This document shows, piece by piece, positions 7,532 to 9,303 of a stretch of DNA of 9,303 nucleotides. Positions within the stretch are counted from its first letter, which is position 1, and each line of letters starts with the position of its first letter. The stretch comes from an uncultured Candidatus Nemicrothrix sp. (GTDB lineage Bacteria > Actinomycetota > Acidimicrobiia > Acidimicrobiales > Acidimicrobilacustridaceae). Made by a program: the position numbers and the translations under genes. The stretch covers positions 1-9,303 of the forward strand of contig CAIKHC010000271.1 in assembly GCA_903827085.1 (NCBI GenBank). Reading direction: 5' to 3'. A model generated the notes under the pieces. That model had not been told where the DNA came from, ran no database searches, and worked only from the letters and a program-made list of their open reading frames with translations.

Positions 7532-7556
7532 GGGGACGACCACGATGGTCGTCCCC
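7532..7556 (-). terminator. Strong GC-rich hairpin directly after rpsO
   Basis: Arms GGGGACGACCA (7532-7542) and TGGTCGTCCCC (7546-7556) pair perfectly over 11 bp around a 3-nt loop, beginning 10 nt after the rpsO stop. It is the strongest hairpin I see in the window. No U-tract follows, so it may terminate only part of the transcripts, or protect the rpsO 3' end while readthrough feeds pnp. The rpsO-pnp spacer of Streptomyces is known to contain an RNase III-cleaved stem; this stem or the neighbouring ones could correspond. Confidence 0.7.
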
Positions 7557-7566
7557 CGGTTCGCAA

Positions 7567-7845
7567 CTATCGGCGCAAGCCGAGTTTTGCGATGATCGAG
7601 CGGTAACGCTCGACGTCGTTCTTCTTGACGTAATCGAGCAGGCGGCGACGACGACCAACGAGCATGAGAAGTCCACGACGGCTGTGGTGGTCCTTCTTAT
7701 GTGACTTGAGATGCTCAGTCAGGTGGTTGATGCGGTCGGTCAGTAGTGCGATCTGAACTTCAGGCGACCCAGTGTCGGTAGGGTGCGTCCGGTGTTCGGC
7801 GATCGTGCCAGCCTTCGGCGGAAGGTTTGCGGGTTCAGCAGACAT
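7567..7845 (-). CDS. rpsO: 30S ribosomal protein S15
   Basis: A 92-residue S15, close to the usual 89. It binds 16S rRNA at the central-domain three-way junction early in 30S assembly. The core is unmistakable: [20 protein letters not shown] (24-43), [20 protein letters not shown] (44-63), then [14 protein letters not shown] and the C-terminal [13 protein letters not shown]. The ATG at 7845 is chosen from length and a modest AGAAAG site upstream; the frame remains open to a GTG at 7926 but that extension has no S15 similarity and no ribosome binding site. The first 20 residues ([20 protein letters not shown]) are proline-containing and less typical than the usual helical N-terminus. It is the first gene of the minus-strand cluster, with pnp 191 nt downstream. 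S15 represses its own mRNA in several phyla through leader structures, which could apply here. Confidence 0.97.
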   Translation of the reverse strand: MSAEPANLPPKAGTIAEHRTHPTDTGSPEVQIALLTDRINHLTEHLKSHKKDHHSRRGLLMLVGRRRRLLDYVKKNDVERYRSIIAKLGLRR

Positions 7846-7860
7846 GCAAGTTCTTTCTGG

Positions 7861-7875
7861 TGGGTTTTGGACCCA
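7861..7875 (-). promoter_or_regulatory. Small stem just upstream of the rpsO ribosome binding site
   Basis: TGGGT and ACCCA form a 5-bp stem with a 5-nt loop, 15 nt before the rpsO ATG. Another TGGGT occurs higher in the leader (minus strand, about 7952-7948), so alternative pairings with the single ACCCA are possible. Leader structures near the start codon are the sites of S15 autoregulation in other bacteria. The stem is short and may be chance. Confidence 0.25.
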
Positions 7876-8026
7876 GCTCCGTGATCCGCTGGAACGTGTT
7901 CCTGGCGCAATCGGGAGGGGCTTCACGGCTCACAGGGTGCGAACCGACCCAGTTACGGTACCAGCGAGGGCGTTCACGCCCACATTCGGCATTTCGACCA
8001 CCGCTGGCCGATTTGGCGAGATTCCG

Positions 8027-8056
8027 TTCACCCCTAGGGATTTTCGGCCCTACGAT
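8027..8056 (+). promoter_or_regulatory. Candidate promoter of the sulfotransferase gene
   Basis: TTCACC (8027-8032) resembles a -35 box and TACGAT (8051-8056) fits a TANNNT -10 box, with an 18-bp spacer. Transcription would begin near 8063, right before the 8065-8082 hairpin and about 33 nt before the ATG. The palindrome CCCTAGGG lies between the boxes and could be a repressor site. Assigned by eye only. Confidence 0.4.
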
Positions 8057-8064
8057 GCGGGTTC

Positions 8065-8082
8065 GCTCGTCGGGGGACGAGC
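8065..8082 (+). promoter_or_regulatory. 5' leader hairpin with a GGGG loop
   Basis: GCTCGTC (8065-8071) and GACGAGC (8076-8082) pair perfectly over 7 bp with a GGGG loop. The stem sits 2 nt upstream of the ribosome binding site AAAGGGGA (8085-8092) and would be almost the first thing transcribed from the candidate promoter. It may stabilise the mRNA 5' end or modulate translation; inference only. Confidence 0.45.
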
Positions 8083-8095
8083 CCAAAGGGGAACC

Positions 8096-9303
8096 ATGTC
8101 TGCTTCGAAACGACCGGCGCCAAAACGCCTCGATGATCTTGCCGACCCACAGTTCTCACCCGAAGCTCAGGCAATCTTCGAAGGTGCGGCACCTTTCGCG
8201 GACATGATCGAACTCAACGCCGACGCACTCATGACACAAGCGGCGGCCGAAACTGGTCTCGAAAATTTCGGTCCAATGGATTTCGTGGAACGCCTCGAAG
8301 TGTTGCTCAACGCACTCGATACCGAAGCTCCGCTCTCACCGATGGGTCGCATCTCCGCCGGTTCTTTTATGAGCACACTTCTAAAGAACCGTTTGCTGCT
8401 CGCCGACTTGTTAGCGCGACACCCAGAGATTCATGACATCGAAATCAATGCGCCGATAATCATCGCTGGACTCCCCCGTACTGGCACGACTCATCTCCAC
8501 AATTTGATTGCTTGCGATCCCGCTCTTCGTTCACTTCCGTATTGGGAAAGCATCCAACCCGTTCCTTCGCTTGATGAAGCCTCGCTCGCCAATACCCCCG
8601 AAGATCCGCGACTGGCACGGACAGAAGCCGGACTGCAGATCATGGACATGATCATGCCGGACTTCAATCGCATGCATGAGATGACGACATGGCACGTACA
8701 CGAAGAGATCCAGATTCTCGCGATCGACTTCTCGACGATGATGTTCGAAACCATGGCACCGATGCCGTCGTGGCGTGACTACTACAAGTCGCACGATCAG
8801 ACGCCGCACTATGAGTACATGAAGACCGTGCTGAAAGCGTGCCAGTTCTTGCGTGGTGGCGAACGTTGGATCCTTAAATCACCACAGCATCTGGAACAGT
8901 TCGGTCCACTTGCAACAACGTTCCCCGACGCCACCTTCCTCGTCACCCACCGTGATCCCATTTCCGTAATGGTTTCGATGGGAACGATGGTGTCGTACTC
9001 AGCACGCACATCGTTGTCGCCAGTCGACCCGGTTGCCGTTTCAAACTATTGGGCTGACCGCCTCGACGACATGCTCAATGCAGCCATGCGAGATCGCGCG
9101 CTTCTCGGCGGGCCCGAGCAGTCGATGGATATTCGGTTCGACGAGTTCATGGCCGACGATCTCGGCACAATTCGCCGCATTTATGAACTCGCCGGACAAC
9201 CCATGGACGCAAGGGCCGAAGCAGCGCTGGCCGAGTACGGAGCCACGCATGAGCGCGACCGATTCGGCAAGGTCATCTACGACGTCGATCAGATCGGTAT
9301 CGA
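8096..9303 (+). CDS. PAPS-dependent sulfotransferase (Sulfotransfer_3 type), 5' part, cut by window edge
   Basis: 402 codons are visible before the right edge. Such cytoplasmic enzymes move a sulfo group from 3'-phosphoadenylyl sulfate (PAPS) to a hydroxyl or amine of an acceptor. The 5'-phosphosulfate loop is IIIAGLPRTGTTHLHNLI (121-138), preceded by a helical N-terminal region (about 1-115). WILKSPQHLE (258-267) and FLVTHRDPISVMVSMGTM (281-298) follow, with Arg286 and Ser294 in the usual 3'-phosphate contact positions. A further conserved stretch, IRFDEFMADDLGTIRRIYEL, lies at about 346-365. The ATG has a good ribosome binding site (AAAGGGGA at 8085-8092). Long proteins of this branch are common in mycobacteria and other actinobacteria, and most are uncharacterised. 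The acceptor cannot be deduced. It is transcribed away from rpsO, so it is not part of that operon. The missing C-terminus is probably short, judging from the family's usual length. Confidence 0.88.
   Translation, partial: MSASKRPAPKRLDDLADPQFSPEAQAIFEGAAPFADMIELNADALMTQAAAETGLENFGPMDFVERLEVLLNALDTEAPLSPMGRISAGSFMSTLLKNRLLLADLLARHPEIHDIEINAPIIIAGLPRTGTTHLHNLIACDPALRSLPYWESIQPVPSLDEASLANTPEDPRLARTEAGLQIMDMIMPDFNRMHEMTTWHVHEEIQILAIDFSTMMFETMAPMPSWRDYYKSHDQTPHYEYMKTVLKACQFLRGGERWILKSPQHLEQFGPLATTFPDATFLVTHRDPISVMVSMGTMVSYSARTSLSPVDPVAVSNYWADRLDDMLNAAMRDRALLGGPEQSMDIRFDEFMADDLGTIRRIYELAGQPMDARAEAALAEYGATHERDRFGKVIYDVDQIGI

Larger units (their letters stand above)
7846..8095. other. Divergent non-coding region between rpsO and the sulfotransferase gene
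   Basis: 250 bp with no believable gene. It must hold the promoter and leader of rpsO (leftward) and of the sulfotransferase gene (rightward). Visible symmetric sites: GGAAC-GT-GTTCC at 7891-7902, the palindrome GGGCGT-TC-ACGCCC at 7968-7981, and CCCTAGGG at 8032-8039. I found no clear -35/-10 pair for rpsO; TACCGT at 7960-7955 (minus) is a possible -10 without a good -35. No tRNA-like cloverleaf is seen. Confidence 0.6.

Noticed and set aside
7846..7926. 27-residue N-terminal extension of S15 from a GTG at 7926
   Set aside because: S15 is normally about 89 residues; the extension has no S15 similarity and its GTG has no ribosome binding site, while the ATG at 7845 gives 92 residues.
7925..7965. 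GGTTCGCACCC on the minus strand, reminiscent of a tRNA T-arm
   Set aside because: The arm does not form the required 5-bp stem with a 7-nt loop, and no acceptor, D or anticodon stems can be placed around it.
7835..8086. 83-codon minus-strand frame in the rpsO upstream region
   Set aside because: It lacks a ribosome binding site, overlaps the rpsO start out of frame, has Arg/Gly/Pro-rich random composition and no family resemblance.

Overview
This window looks like chromosomal DNA from an aerobic actinobacterium. It is moderately GC-rich, and many starts are GTG or TTG. The run rpsO - pnp - M16 peptidase - dapB matches the rpsO/gpsI/pepR/dapB neighbourhood known in mycobacteria and other Actinomycetota. 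A SURF1 protein, a fatty-acyl-CoA ligase and a Sulfotransfer_3-type sulfotransferase would fit a free-living, possibly aquatic lineage such as Acidimicrobiia, but that rank is inference.

Layout, left to right. (1) 1-374, minus: 5' part of a SURF1-like cytochrome oxidase assembly gene, cut by the window edge. (2) 438-2066, minus: a complete AMP-forming acyl-CoA ligase, followed by a perfect 8-bp hairpin at 401-421. (3) 2067-2139: a short divergent promoter region. (4) 2140-2862, plus: a polytopic membrane protein resembling the DedA/VTT family. It ends 12 bp from the convergent dapB. (5) 2875-7845, minus: a four-gene cluster transcribed rpsO, pnp, M16 peptidase, dapB. The last three genes are packed with gaps of only 9-13 nt. 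A 191-nt spacer between rpsO and pnp is unusually rich in RNA structure. (6) 7846-8095: a non-coding divergent region holding the rpsO leader, two short palindromes, a candidate promoter and a leader hairpin. (7) 8096 to the right edge, plus: 5' part of a PAPS-dependent sulfotransferase.

Functionally, rpsO and pnp link ribosome assembly with RNA decay. In several bacteria this pair is co-transcribed, and the spacer carries the elements that stop, process and autoregulate the message. Here the spacer shows two tandem hairpins just after rpsO, a nested hairpin, a competing long-range pairing, a stem beside the pnp ribosome binding site, and a possible 27-codon upstream reading frame that overlaps the pnp start. 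The M16 peptidase and dapB (lysine/meso-diaminopimelate synthesis) probably ride on the same transcript.

I see no mobile element, CRISPR array, tRNA, rRNA, defence system or new multi-gene system. Most of the window is housekeeping. The least explained sequence is the structured rpsO-pnp spacer and the low-complexity PNPase tail.
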